This document shows positions 45,804 to 56,561 of a stretch of 64,000 nucleotides of DNA, piece by piece. Position numbers and translations under genes: made by a program. How positions within the stretch are numbered: position 1 is the stretch's first letter; every line of letters starts with the position of its first letter. The notes beneath the pieces were generated by a model. That model made no database searches. It saw nothing but the letters and a program-made list of their open reading frames with translations, and was not told where the DNA came from. Source of the DNA: Lentilactobacillus diolivorans DSM 14421 (lineage in GTDB: Bacteria > Bacillota > Bacilli > Lactobacillales > Lactobacillaceae); NCBI RefSeq assembly GCF_001434255.1, contig NZ_AZEY01000109.1, forward strand, positions 1 to 64,000, written 5' to 3'.

Positions 45804-45835
45804 TTCCCTATTCACTTTTGGATAGGGATTTTTTT
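45804..45835 (+). terminator. pyrG leader attenuator
   Basis: TCCCTAT (45805-45811) and ATAGGGA (45822-45828) pair, followed by seven Ts, 46 bases before the pyrG start. The 5' arm holds CCCTAT, which an added 5' G tract could bind, freeing transcription. This fits the CTP-sensing model known for Bacillus pyrG. Confidence 0.8.
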
Positions 45836-45856
45836 ATTTGTGAATTCCCCGGCTAA

Positions 45857-47497
<1,641 letters not shown>

Positions 47498-47506
47498 TTT
47501 CAATCT

Positions 47507-47546
47507 ACAAAAAGGAGTCAGGCCAAGGCTTGACTCCTTTTTGTGT
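47507..47546 (+). terminator. Terminator after pyrG
   Basis: ACAAAAAGGAGTCA (47507-47520), a short GGCC inner stem, and TGACTCCTTTTTGTGT form a strong bidirectional terminator 10 bases after the pyrG stop. Confidence 0.85.
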
Positions 47547-47675
47547 GTCTTCAGGAATTGTTTTAATTGTTACAAATTGTATAATTCAATTGAAGGTATT
47601 GTATTTTGCAGTTATTTTCTATAATATGTTTCTTGACATGAAAAATGTTCGAATGTAAAAGTGAGGAAAGTTTCG

Positions 47676-48956
47676 ATGAGTAAATTAATAATAAATGGTG
47701 GGAACCGTCTTTCTGGAGAGGTGTCAATTGGCGGTGCTAAGAATAGTACTGTTGCCTTAATTCCAGCGGCCATTTTAGCAGATACGCCTGTTAAATTTGA
47801 CTCAGTCCCAGACATTTTAGATGTTCATAATTTAATGTTAATCTTAAAATCAATGAATGTTTCATCAGTGTTTAAAGGTGATGTTTTGACGATTGATCCA
47901 ACGAATATTGTCGAAGCACCATTGCCAAGCAAAGCGATTAAAAGCTTGCGAGCTTCCTATTACTTTATGGGGGCATTACTCGGTCGGTTTCAACGGGCGA
48001 CTGTCAGTTTTCCTGGTGGCGACAATATTGGTCCCCGGCCGATCGATCAGCATATTAAGGCGTTTAAAGCACTGGGGGCACAAGTGAGTGAACATGATGG
48101 TACCGTTTCGATTACCACGGGGCCAAATGGGCTTCATGGTGCTCAGATATTTTTAGACATGGTGTCGGTTGGCGCCACTATTAACACAATTTTGGCATCT
48201 GTTAAAGCACCGGGAACAACGGTGATTGGCAACGCCGCCAAGGAGCCGGAAATTATTGATATTGCCACTTTCCTCAATAATATGGGCGCTAACATTCGAG
48301 GTGCGGGCACTGATGTTATTCGAATTGAAGGTGTCCCAACCCTGCAGGCTAAAAATACACATACGATTATTCCAGACCGAATTGAAGCTGGTACTTATTT
48401 ATCACTTGCCGCCGCAGTCGGTGACGGTATTTTAATCACTAACATTATTCCTGAACATTTGGAAGCGTTTGTTGCCAAATTAGAGGAGATGGGATGTGAT
48501 TTGACGGTTTATGAAGACAGCATCTATGTTGGCCCTTCGAATCATTTAAATCCTATTCGCATCAAAGTGATGCCATATCCTGGGTTTGCAACCGATTTGC
48601 AACAACCTGTCACACCATTGCTGTTCAAAGCTCAGGGGCGTAGTATTATTATTGATACCATTTATCCTCAACGAATTAAACATATTTCTCAGTTAACTAA
48701 ACTTGGTGGTAAGATCAAGTCGGAAGATACTGAAGAAGGCATTATTGTTGTTGATAATTCACCCCATCTAGTTGGAGCAAAAGTTGATGCTGGCGAAATT
48801 CGTGCTGGTGCATCGTTGTTAATCGCCGGACTAATGGCTAAGGGAACTACAGAAATCTCACATGCCGAAAATATTTTGCGTGGCTATGGCAACATTGTTG
48901 ACAAGCTCACAGGCATTGGTGCTAATGTTAAATTGGAAATTGAAGAAAGAGTTTAA
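47676..48956 (+). CDS. murA: UDP-N-acetylglucosamine 1-carboxyvinyltransferase with Asp active site
   Basis: A 426-residue enzyme that transfers enolpyruvate to UDP-GlcNAc, the first committed step of wall synthesis. [33 protein letters not shown] and GATINTIL are typical. The loop that carries catalytic Cys115 in E. coli (PGGCTIGARPVD) reads [12 protein letters not shown] here: the residue is Asp116, codon GAC at 48021-48023. Asp in this place is known from mycobacteria and chlamydiae and makes MurA insensitive to fosfomycin. The start is ATG 47676 behind GTGAGGAAAG. A second MurA copy, common in Firmicutes, may lie elsewhere. Confidence 0.95.
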   Translation: MSKLIINGGNRLSGEVSIGGAKNSTVALIPAAILADTPVKFDSVPDILDVHNLMLILKSMNVSSVFKGDVLTIDPTNIVEAPLPSKAIKSLRASYYFMGALLGRFQRATVSFPGGDNIGPRPIDQHIKAFKALGAQVSEHDGTVSITTGPNGLHGAQIFLDMVSVGATINTILASVKAPGTTVIGNAAKEPEIIDIATFLNNMGANIRGAGTDVIRIEGVPTLQAKNTHTIIPDRIEAGTYLSLAAAVGDGILITNIIPEHLEAFVAKLEEMGCDLTVYEDSIYVGPSNHLNPIRIKVMPYPGFATDLQQPVTPLLFKAQGRSIIIDTIYPQRIKHISQLTKLGGKIKSEDTEEGIIVVDNSPHLVGAKVDAGEIRAGASLLIAGLMAKGTTEISHAENILRGYGNIVDKLTGIGANVKLEIEERV

Positions 48957-49059
48957 TTGTTATTGATTGAATATTTCTTTTATGGTAAACTAACAAGGTT
49001 GACTAATCGATAATCTCTGGATCATCAGATTGGTTCAGGGCAAAGGAGCGATATATATT

Positions 49060-49311
49060 ATGAAAAAGGGAATTCATCCAGAATACCATCAAGTTGTGTT
49101 TCAAGATTCAAGTACCGGTTTTAAATTTTTATCAGGTTCTACTAAGGGTTCTGACGAAACAATTAAGTGGGAAGATGGCAACACCTACCCATTAATTCGT
49201 GTTGAAATTTCATCTGATTCTCATCCATTCTATACTGGTAAGCAAAAGTTTACACAGGCCGATGGTGCCGTGGATCGTTTCAACAAGAAATATGGTCTTA
49301 CAAACAACTAG
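49060..49311 (+). CDS. rpmE2: Ribosomal protein L31 type B
   Basis: An 83-residue large-subunit protein: [30 protein letters not shown], then [26 protein letters not shown] and [12 protein letters not shown]. It lacks the CxxC zinc site of type A L31, so this is the zinc-free form. The start is ATG 49060 behind CAAAGGAGCG; the upstream frame to 49030 has no site. A hairpin with T run follows. Confidence 0.96.
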   Translation: MKKGIHPEYHQVVFQDSSTGFKFLSGSTKGSDETIKWEDGNTYPLIRVEISSDSHPFYTGKQKFTQADGAVDRFNKKYGLTNN

Positions 49312-49435
49312 CATCACTTTTAGCGGGACACTTGGTGCCTCGCTTTTTTGTTGGCTTTTTAACTTTCTTTTGGGGGAATGTATTTGTTATGCAATGATGT
49401 GAACTGGGGATGGTGGATTATTTGGCGAAAATAAA

Positions 49436-49479
49436 GCGTTCAAAGCACCATAGTGGTTTGAACGCCTCCTGTCTTTTTT
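49436..49479. terminator. Bidirectional terminator, rpmE2 and MFS gene
   Basis: GCGTTCAAA (49436-49444) and TTTGAACGC (49457-49465) with an inner CAC/GTG pair, followed by a T run on the plus strand and an AT-rich tail on the minus strand. Confidence 0.7.
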
Positions 49480-49499
49480 AAACTAAGTGGTTAAAGAGA

Positions 49500-50717
49500 T
49501 TATACGCGAGCTTTTCTCATTGCTCGGGTGTTAAAATAAACCATTGTCAGGTTAACGACAACTAAAAGGGCGGTTGAAATGAAGACACCAGCATAGTCGA
49601 ATTCAGAAGAAACCACCGATCCAATCATTGGACCGGCAACGTTTCCCATTGCTTGGAACGATTGGTTCCAACTGAATACCCGACCGGTTACGTGTGGTGG
49701 GGTGTTTTTTGCCAAAATTGCTTGAACGGCAGGTAGCATCGAAGCATTGGAAATTCCAATTAGGAATCTCAAAGCAATTAGTTGCCAAACATTGGTTACA
49801 AACGCCATTGGGACATAAACGACCATTGCTAAAATTAAACCGGCAATCAGAATTTTGTCTGTTCCCAGTCGGTCTCCCAGGCGCCCCAGTAACGGTGCGG
49901 CAAATAGGGTCGCAATTCCGGGAACTGCAGCAACAATTCCACTGTAAAAAGTTGTTGCGGGACTATTATGCATAATTTGTCTGACATATAGCGCCAAGAT
50001 GGGAACAATTGAGTTGTTAGCTGCTTGGATGATCATTGTTGTAACAAACATTCCAAAGACAAGTTTAGCGTTTGACAATTCGCCAATGACATCTTTAGTG
50101 TTTAACATTTTGGATTTTAAAACAGGTTGAAAATCTTCGTGAACCATAAATGTTGTGATTAGGAATACGATTAGAAAAAGAAAACCTGTAATAAAAAAAG
50201 TGACTCGATAAGTAAAGATGGAAGCGAGTGTTCCACCAAGTAAAGGGCCAAGCAAGGTTCCTGACACGTTGCCAGTAACTAATGTTCCCAATGCCTGGCC
50301 GCTTTTTCTCTTAGGCACTTGAGTTGCAATTAAAGCGTTAGCATTGCTAATATAACCTGAGAAGACACCTTGTAGTAATCGAAGACCAATGAGCTCCCAG
50401 ACATTTGTGACGAGCCCCATTAAGATGAAGACGATGGCCATGCCTGCCGAGGCACGGACCAGCATCAATTTACGTCCGGTTCGATCTGCCAATTTCCCCC
50501 ATAGTGGGGAGGCTAAGGCCGTCACAAAATAACTTGCTGCAAAGGCAAGGCCACTGTACAAACTCAACTCATCATGAGTAAAGTTGCCTAATGAGTCGAC
50601 ATAGAGTGACAGAAATGGCATAATTTCGCTAAAGCCAACGCCGGCCATGAAAGTTCCAAACCATAGCACTGCTAAATTCTTTCGCCATGAGTTTGGATTG
50701 GCACTATTTGTAGCCAA
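49500..50717 (-). CDS. MFS multidrug-type exporter
   Basis: A 405-residue carrier with 12 hydrophobic helices in two halves. FAASYFVTALASPLWGKLADRTGRKLMLVRA holds the conserved loop 2-3 motif (GxLaDrxGrkxxl), repeated in the second half as FAAPLLGRLGDRLGTDKIL. ALGTLVTGNVSGTLLGPLLGG is the drug:H+ antiporter motif C of 12-helix exporters. The substrate is unknown; MdtG and tetracycline-type carriers are near relatives. The start is TTG 50717 behind AGGAGGAAG. It has no operon partner. Confidence 0.87.
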   Translation of the reverse strand: MATNSANPNSWRKNLAVLWFGTFMAGVGFSEIMPFLSLYVDSLGNFTHDELSLYSGLAFAASYFVTALASPLWGKLADRTGRKLMLVRASAGMAIVFILMGLVTNVWELIGLRLLQGVFSGYISNANALIATQVPKRKSGQALGTLVTGNVSGTLLGPLLGGTLASIFTYRVTFFITGFLFLIVFLITTFMVHEDFQPVLKSKMLNTKDVIGELSNAKLVFGMFVTTMIIQAANNSIVPILALYVRQIMHNSPATTFYSGIVAAVPGIATLFAAPLLGRLGDRLGTDKILIAGLILAMVVYVPMAFVTNVWQLIALRFLIGISNASMLPAVQAILAKNTPPHVTGRVFSWNQSFQAMGNVAGPMIGSVVSSEFDYAGVFISTALLVVVNLTMVYFNTRAMRKARV

Positions 50718-50771
50718 TTGTTTTCTTCCTCCTAACTAATTTTGTAGTATTAATGCAGATGAGGGTTAACC

Positions 50772-51491
50772 ATGAAAAAAAATGTGTTTTTTAAAATAAC
50801 TATTAATATTGTGTTTATCTTACTCGTTTTAGTAGCGCTTGTAATGATTTTTAATCGGCCAATTAAAAATCAAATTATCAATTCTTACCATCCTAAAGTA
50901 TCCAGGAGGGTCGTTCTTCGTGCTGAGCAAAGACAAAGGCAAGATACGAAACGACATCGTCATAATGTCAGCTACAACTTTAAAAAAGTGAAGTCACTTG
51001 ACTTTGAAACAGCGGTCAAAGCAAGAATGGCTAGTAATCAAATTGAAATGGTCGGTCAAATATTAGTTCCTAAGTCTGGTATTCATTTGCCCATTGGGTT
51101 GGGTGTTTCAAATACAACCCTGGCGTTAGCTGCCGGAACGATGAGACCAGATCAGAAAATGGGAACGGGAAATTATCCGCTGGCTGGCCACCACATGGTG
51201 AATCATTATGTTCTGTTCGGTCCCTTATATTTCAAGACCAAAGTTGGTGATCGGATCTTTTTAACTGATATGAAAACGATTTATCAGTACCAAGCCTATC
51301 AGCGTAAATTTATTGCTGCTAATCGAGTAGACGTTGTTGATCAAACGAGAAAGCCAATTGTTACTTTAGTTACTTGTGATGCAACGGGTGCTGGCAGACT
51401 GATGATTAGAGGGAAACTGGTCAACAAGTATCCCTTGAATACTGCAACGCCAAAATTAAAGCGAGCCCTTTTGAGGCCCGCTAATAATTAA
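50772..51491 (+). CDS. srtA: Class A sortase
   Basis: A 239-residue transpeptidase that anchors LPxTG proteins to the wall. There is one N-terminal membrane helix (ITINIVFILLVLVALVMIF), then a basic stretch and the sortase barrel from about 85. The catalytic His lies in YPLAGHHMVNHYVLFGPLY, Cys in VTLVTCDATGAGRLMIRG, and Arg in the same strand. The start is ATG 50772 behind TGAGGG. Its 3' end overlaps the convergent phosphatase gene by 4 bases. Confidence 0.93.
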   Translation: MKKNVFFKITINIVFILLVLVALVMIFNRPIKNQIINSYHPKVSRRVVLRAEQRQRQDTKRHRHNVSYNFKKVKSLDFETAVKARMASNQIEMVGQILVPKSGIHLPIGLGVSNTTLALAAGTMRPDQKMGTGNYPLAGHHMVNHYVLFGPLYFKTKVGDRIFLTDMKTIYQYQAYQRKFIAANRVDVVDQTRKPIVTLVTCDATGAGRLMIRGKLVNKYPLNTATPKLKRALLRPANN

Positions 51492-51955
51492 TTGAAGTTA
51501 GTTTCCACGTAAGCCAACCACTTTGGCAAGGAACGTGAAAGTTGTGCGTATGTCCTGCCAAACTTATGGTCGTACCAAGGATCGGGAATGTCTTGGCCAG
51601 CTTCGTCTGGCAAAATATCCAAACAAAGATGAATCTTTGCTTGATCGGCTTTTGGAGCCATCTGTTTAAGAAAATAAACATTTTGACTATCCATACCAAT
51701 AATTAAATCGGCCCAAGTAAAATCTTCGTTAGTTATTGGACGAGAAATCATTCTGGAAATATCGATGCCATGTTTTTTCATTTCTGCTTGTGCACCAGGA
51801 TGAGGGGAGTTTCCCTCTTCTTCATTACTAATTCCTGCTGAATCAATGTGAATTTGATTTTCCAAATTATCATTTTTAACCATCTGATCGAACATTGCCT
51901 CTGCCATGGGTGAACGACAGATGTTTCCAAGACAAACAAATAAAACGTTAGTCAT
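51488..51955 (-). CDS. Low-molecular-weight protein tyrosine phosphatase
   Basis: A 155-residue phosphatase. The P-loop VLFVCLGNICRSPMAEAM (CX5R, Cys9 by count) is at the N terminus and the general acid Asp lies in DIPDPWY near 125. The start is ATG 51955 behind GATGAGGTTACG; the longer frame from 52000 has no site. No tyrosine kinase or capsule gene is next to it. The substrate is unknown. Confidence 0.93.
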   Translation of the reverse strand: MTNVLFVCLGNICRSPMAEAMFDQMVKNDNLENQIHIDSAGISNEEEGNSPHPGAQAEMKKHGIDISRMISRPITNEDFTWADLIIGMDSQNVYFLKQMAPKADQAKIHLCLDILPDEAGQDIPDPWYDHKFGRTYAQLSRSLPKWLAYVETNFN

Positions 51956-52104
51956 TTTCGTAACCTCATCATTATATTGAATTAATAACAATGGTACCAA
52001 TTATTTAACCAAAGGGCAAACTTATGGTTTTTTAAGTTAATTGGGGACAGATGGCATGAACGAGAGTACAATAAAACTAGAACTTGATATGAGGAAATGA
52101 AACT

Positions 52105-52872
52105 ATGAAGGGCAATTTCATTTTTATAAACACAAATCCAATCTCCAATATGATTTTATCCTCGGGAATTAGTGCCGCTGATTATATTAACGGTTTAGAG
52201 GAGTTGCCGGATAACATCATACTTTTGAATAATGATGACCAAGGGGCAAATGGCTATAATTCTCATTCTAAATTTAATTTGATTACGGGTTCATCTGAGA
52301 TTAAACGTTATCTTTTGAAAAATCCAAATGAACAGAAGAAGTTTATTGATTTCGATACAGAAGATAGTGTAAATAATCTTTCGCCCTATGAGATTGCGGA
52401 ATTATTGTATCTGGCACATATGGGAACGCCATTGGGACGACCATTTTCTTCCAAGTTATTAAATCATTATATCTATCTAACTCAAAACGATCATACGACA
52501 CGCACTTATTATCGTCGATTCTCTGATTTTAATCATGTGCTGGAGATCGCACTCAAACGAAATTTGCGTGATACACACAATACCTTGCGAGTCTTTTTGA
52601 GACCGTTAGCCGTTAAAGACGTTGACAACTCAATCTTGATTGATTTAATAACAAAGGCAAATGATGGCCTTTTTATCCTGTTTGGGTCGTTGCACGAGCG
52701 TAACCGAACTTATCATATCCCTTTGCGGATTTTAAAAAATCCGGATCAAGCGTCAATTATTTTAAGAACTAAAACAGTTGTTGAGAACACCGACTATGCG
52801 GGTGATCTTACATATAATTTGCAAAAATCTGAATGGCATCTGGATTGGCAGAATCAAGCGGCGCATGTTTAG
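52105..52872 (+). CDS. Unrecognised 255-residue protein before murF
   Basis: I do not recognise a domain. It is a soluble-looking, charged protein with no signal peptide, starting MKGNFIFINTNPISNMILSSGISAADY. Features seen include SPYEIAELLYLAHMGTPLGRPFSSKLLNHYIYL, which suggests a helical region, and repeated arginine-rich strands. The start is ATG 52105 behind TGAGGAAATG. It lies 56 bases before murF, and a promoter-like extended -10 lies between them. I recall similar unnamed lactobacillus genes here but no function. Confidence 0.7.
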   Translation: MKGNFIFINTNPISNMILSSGISAADYINGLEELPDNIILLNNDDQGANGYNSHSKFNLITGSSEIKRYLLKNPNEQKKFIDFDTEDSVNNLSPYEIAELLYLAHMGTPLGRPFSSKLLNHYIYLTQNDHTTRTYYRRFSDFNHVLEIALKRNLRDTHNTLRVFLRPLAVKDVDNSILIDLITKANDGLFILFGSLHERNRTYHIPLRILKNPDQASIILRTKTVVENTDYAGDLTYNLQKSEWHLDWQNQAAHV

Positions 52873-52884
52873 CCGTTTGTTTTT

Positions 52885-52893
52885 TGCTATACT
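52885..52893 (+). promoter_or_regulatory. Extended -10 promoter of murF
   Basis: TGCTATACT (TGn plus TATACT), 35 bases before the murF start, in a T-rich context. It is identical to the nonamer before metG. No clear -35. Confidence 0.5.
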
Positions 52894-52928
52894 TTGAGGT
52901 AGCTAATAAAAATTGGAGCGCAATACTA

Positions 52929-54311
52929 ATGAAAATGACGATTGGTGAGATTGCAAAAGCAATCAATGCCGACACAACTGATATTTTAGATGATTCTTTA
53001 AACACCGAAGTTAGTGGTGTTTGTTTTGACACTCGAAAGATGTTGCCTGGTAAACTATTTATCCCACTTGCCGGTGCACATGATGGACATGATTACATTG
53101 ATCGTGCGATCACCAGTGGTGCAGCTGCGACATTATGGGCAACTGACCATGTTGATCGATTACCATTAAAGATTCCCGCACTGGTTGTTGATAATCCGTT
53201 AAAAGCATTTCAAAAATTAAGCAAATATTATTTGGCCAAAATCAACCCGCGTGTTATTGCAATCACCGGCAGTAATGGTAAGACAACTACCAAAGATATG
53301 ATTGCTTCAGTTCTTGCCAGCACATTTAATGTAACGAAGACCCATGACAATTTTAATAATGAAATTGGTGTCCCATATACCTTGTTGCAAATGGAGTCAA
53401 ATACTGAATTCCTAGTTGTTGAAATGGGAATGGATCGACCAGGCCAGCTTGATTTTTTGTCGAAATTAGTTGAACCGGATGTGGCGGTTATCACAATGAT
53501 TGGTGAGGCCCACATAGAGTTTTTTGGAACTCGGGATAAAATTGCGGATGCCAAAATGGAAATAACCCATGGATTAAAAGACGATGGTTACTTCGTTTAT
53601 GATGGAGATGAACCATTACTGATTGATCGAGCAAAACAGGTTTCGGTGGCTAAATCCACATTCGGTCGGAACCATAATAATGATATTTATCCGATTAGCA
53701 CCAGTGATGGTCAGTACCAAACAACGTTTAATGTTAACTTATGGCCGGATGAAGATGTCACTATTCCAATGATTGGCGACTATAATGTGAATAATGCTTT
53801 GGCGGCAATTGCAGTTGCTCAAATTTTTAGAATTCCCAAATTGGCAATTATTAATCGACTTAAAAAATTTGATCTGACCAAGAATCGAACAGAATGGTTG
53901 ACTGGAAAAAATGGTGAAAAGATCTTAAGTGATGTTTATAATTCAAACCCCACGGCCGCTAAAGAAGTATTGGCTGCATTTAGCCGGACCAAAACAGCAG
54001 GTCGGCGAATTGCTGTTCTAGGTGACATGCTGGAATTGGGCACTAAATCTAAGCAAATGCATGCCTCGCTCTCAGAAAATATTGACTCAAGTGAAATTTC
54101 CGAGGTTTATCTAATAGGCGAAGATATGGTAGCATTGTTTGATCGGTTGAAGCCGTTTTTTGCGCCTGAAAATCTTCATTATTATCACGCCAGCCAGCTC
54201 CAGGATTTGACGACAGATTTGGCAAGCGACTTAAAAGCTGATGACGAAGTGTTACTAAAGGCTAGTCATGGCATTCATTTGGAAAATGTTGTTGCTGCTA
54301 TTAGGGGTTAG
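52929..54311 (+). CDS. murF: UDP-MurNAc-tripeptide-D-Ala-D-Ala ligase
   Basis: A 460-residue Mur ligase adding D-Ala-D-Ala to the wall precursor. The N-terminal substrate domain has VCFDTRKMLPGKLFIPLAGAHDGHDY, the ATP loop is VIAITGSNGKTTTKDM near 115, DNFNNEIGVPYTLL follows, and the C-terminal domain has DVYNSNPTAAKEVL and AVLGDMLELG. The start is ATG 52929 behind TTGGAG. The alanine racemase that supplies D-Ala lies 2.3 kb downstream; ddl is not in the window. Confidence 0.97.
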   Translation: MKMTIGEIAKAINADTTDILDDSLNTEVSGVCFDTRKMLPGKLFIPLAGAHDGHDYIDRAITSGAAATLWATDHVDRLPLKIPALVVDNPLKAFQKLSKYYLAKINPRVIAITGSNGKTTTKDMIASVLASTFNVTKTHDNFNNEIGVPYTLLQMESNTEFLVVEMGMDRPGQLDFLSKLVEPDVAVITMIGEAHIEFFGTRDKIADAKMEITHGLKDDGYFVYDGDEPLLIDRAKQVSVAKSTFGRNHNNDIYPISTSDGQYQTTFNVNLWPDEDVTIPMIGDYNVNNALAAIAVAQIFRIPKLAIINRLKKFDLTKNRTEWLTGKNGEKILSDVYNSNPTAAKEVLAAFSRTKTAGRRIAVLGDMLELGTKSKQMHASLSENIDSSEISEVYLIGEDMVALFDRLKPFFAPENLHYYHASQLQDLTTDLASDLKADDEVLLKASHGIHLENVVAAIRG

Positions 54312-54558
54312 GAGACGATTTGTGCGCGATTAATCATAAACTGTTTTGGGTAACAGGGAACAGGTATTGTTGAACAAATAATTTAGCAGTTTAACCCGCC
54401 TATTCATTTCTCTTGCTAAATAAGGATAAACGGTGTAGACTAAAAAAGTTATTTTGTAATAAATGATTTATGGTCAAGTGGCTGACGCATCACGAAAAAC
54501 GGATTTTTTTCTAGTTAGCTGTGGAACCTTAATTGTTTCAATTTAGGAGGAAACATAT

Positions 54559-56067
54559 TTGAAGTTTAGTGAATTAGGATTATCAGACCGCTTACTAACA
54601 GCTATTTCCAATAGCGGTTTTGAAGAAGCAACACCTATCCAGGCTGAGACCATTCCTATGGTCCTTAAAGGTGAAGACGTTATCGGCCAAGCCCAAACGG
54701 GTACTGGAAAAACGGCCGCATTTGGATTACCAATCTTGCAAAATATTGATTTTGACAATCCCAATGTTCAAGCTCTGATTATTTCGCCAACTCGTGAGCT
54801 TGCGATTCAGACACAAGAGGAAGTTTATCGTTTAGGTAAGGATGAAAAGGCAAAGGTTCAAGTGGTTTATGGTGGGGCAGATATTCGCCGCCAGATCAAT
54901 GCCTTAAAGGGGCACCCACAGATTGTGGTTGGAACTCCGGGCCGAATCCTTGATCATATTCGACGACATACATTAAAGCTTGAACACATTAAAACTTTAG
55001 TGTTGGATGAAGCTGATGAAATGTTAAATATGGGATTTTTAGATGATATTGAATCAATCATCAAACAAACTCCTAAGGATCGTCAAACCCTGTTGTTCTC
55101 TGCGACAATGCCAGCTCAAATTAAGCGGGTTGGGGTTCAATTTATGAAAGATCCCCATCAGGTTAAGATTAAAGCAAAAGAATTAACAACTGACTTAATT
55201 GATCAATATTATGTTCGAGTTAAAGAATATGAAAAATTCGATGTCATGACTCGTTTCTTTGATGTTCAAGATCCAGAAGTTACGATCGTCTTTTGCCGAA
55301 CTAAGCGTCGGGTAGACGAAGTTTCTAAGGGCCTTGAAGCCCGTGGTTACAAAGCCGCTGGGTTACACGGAGACTTAACGCAAGCTCGTCGAACGCAAAT
55401 TATGCAGCAATTTAAGCAAGCTAAGATTGATATTTTGGTTGCTACTGATGTTGCTGCCCGTGGTATTGATATTTCCGGGGTAACGCATGTTTATAATTAT
55501 GATATCCCTCAAGATCCTGATGGTTATGTTCATCGGGTTGGTCGTACAGGTCGTGCCGGTCAACATGGTGTTTCCATTACATTTGCAACGCCAAATGAAA
55601 TGGATTATCTTCGAGAGATCGAAAAATTAACCAAGGTGCGAATGCTCCCATTGAAGCCACCAACAGAACAAGAAGCGTTTGTTGGTCAGCTTAACTCAGC
55701 TGAGAGTGACATTGCTAAGTTAATCAAGCATACTAATACTGGTAAATACGAAAAAATGGCTGATAAGCTACTTGATGAGTATGAAGCCACTGATTTGGTT
55801 GCGGCGTTGCTGAACGATATTACCCGTGACAATGTGAAGGTTAAAATTACACCTGAGCGACCGTTATCACGTCACCATGGCGGTGGCCGGCGAAATGGCG
55901 GTGGTGGTCATCGTGGCGGTGGCCATTGGAATGGTTCTCGGAACCGTCGTAATGGTGATCGGAACTCAAGTCACAATCGGAGTCGGCATGATGGTGGTAA
56001 CCATGATCGGAAACGTAACGATCGATCAAATAATAAAAAGCGTCGTTTTACCATTAAAAATTCGTAA
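54559..56067 (+). CDS. cshA: DEAD-box RNA helicase CshA
   Basis: A 502-residue helicase. Q motif FEEATPIQAETIPM, motif I AQTGTGKTAAFG, motif II VLDEADEML, motif III SATMPAQ, motif VI HRVGRTGRAG. The last 80 residues are a Gly-, Arg-, His- and Asn-rich tail (HHGGGRRNGGGGHRGGGHW...), as expected for CshA, which joins the RNA degradosome and acts in cold growth and ribosome assembly. The start is TTG 54559 behind TAGGAGGAAAC. About 245 bases of leader precede it, which may hold cold-shock control; none was proved. Confidence 0.95.
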   Translation: MKFSELGLSDRLLTAISNSGFEEATPIQAETIPMVLKGEDVIGQAQTGTGKTAAFGLPILQNIDFDNPNVQALIISPTRELAIQTQEEVYRLGKDEKAKVQVVYGGADIRRQINALKGHPQIVVGTPGRILDHIRRHTLKLEHIKTLVLDEADEMLNMGFLDDIESIIKQTPKDRQTLLFSATMPAQIKRVGVQFMKDPHQVKIKAKELTTDLIDQYYVRVKEYEKFDVMTRFFDVQDPEVTIVFCRTKRRVDEVSKGLEARGYKAAGLHGDLTQARRTQIMQQFKQAKIDILVATDVAARGIDISGVTHVYNYDIPQDPDGYVHRVGRTGRAGQHGVSITFATPNEMDYLREIEKLTKVRMLPLKPPTEQEAFVGQLNSAESDIAKLIKHTNTGKYEKMADKLLDEYEATDLVAALLNDITRDNVKVKITPERPLSRHHGGGRRNGGGGHRGGGHWNGSRNRRNGDRNSSHNRSRHDGGNHDRKRNDRSNNKKRRFTIKNS

Positions 56068-56106
56068 TTTGACGACCATGATCTTCGGAATTTAAACTTA
56101 ATAAGG

Positions 56107-56154
56107 GACGGCTTGACATAAAACTTTTGTTTTGTGTTCAAGCCGTCTTTTTTT
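56107..56154 (+). terminator. Terminator after cshA
   Basis: GACGGCTTGA (56107-56116) and TCAAGCCGTC (56138-56147) with an inner AT stem and a seven-base T run. Confidence 0.9.
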
Positions 56155-56197
56155 GTGTTATTATATACTGTAACTTTTTATTTGTGAGGACACGCTA

Positions 56198-56557
56198 ATG
56201 ATTGCTGGAATTGGAATTGATGTTACTGATATTTGTAGAATAAAAAAAGCTGTAGAACGTAATCGTCATTTTATTAACAGAATTCTAACTTCAGAAGAGA
56301 TTAATCAACTTGATTCGCTTTCTGAAAAACGTCGCTTTGAATATATTTCCGGTAGGTTTTCTGCAAAAGAAGCTTATTCAAAAGCAATGGGATCCGGATT
56401 AGGCCCGATTGTTAAGTTTCACGATTTAACAATTATCAATAATGAGGACGGCAAGCCGATTGTTTCCCATCACCCATTTGATGGGAATGCCTTTGTCTCC
56501 ATATCGCATACGGATGAGATTGTTGTTACTGAAGTTATTTTAGAGAATCGAGGATAA
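56198..56557 (+). CDS. acpS: Holo-acyl-carrier-protein synthase
   Basis: A 119-residue enzyme that moves phosphopantetheine from CoA to acyl carrier protein. MIAGIGIDVTDICRI (metal Asp) and RFSAKEAYSKAMGSGLG (Glu and Lys) are the two family motifs, and VSISHTDEIVVTEVIL closes it. The start is ATG 56198 behind GTGAGGACAC. It is followed by alr after 4 bases, the usual Firmicute order acpS-alr-mazEF. Confidence 0.96.
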   Translation: MIAGIGIDVTDICRIKKAVERNRHFINRILTSEEINQLDSLSEKRRFEYISGRFSAKEAYSKAMGSGLGPIVKFHDLTIINNEDGKPIVSHHPFDGNAFVSISHTDEIVVTEVILENRG

Positions 56558-56561
56558 GCAG

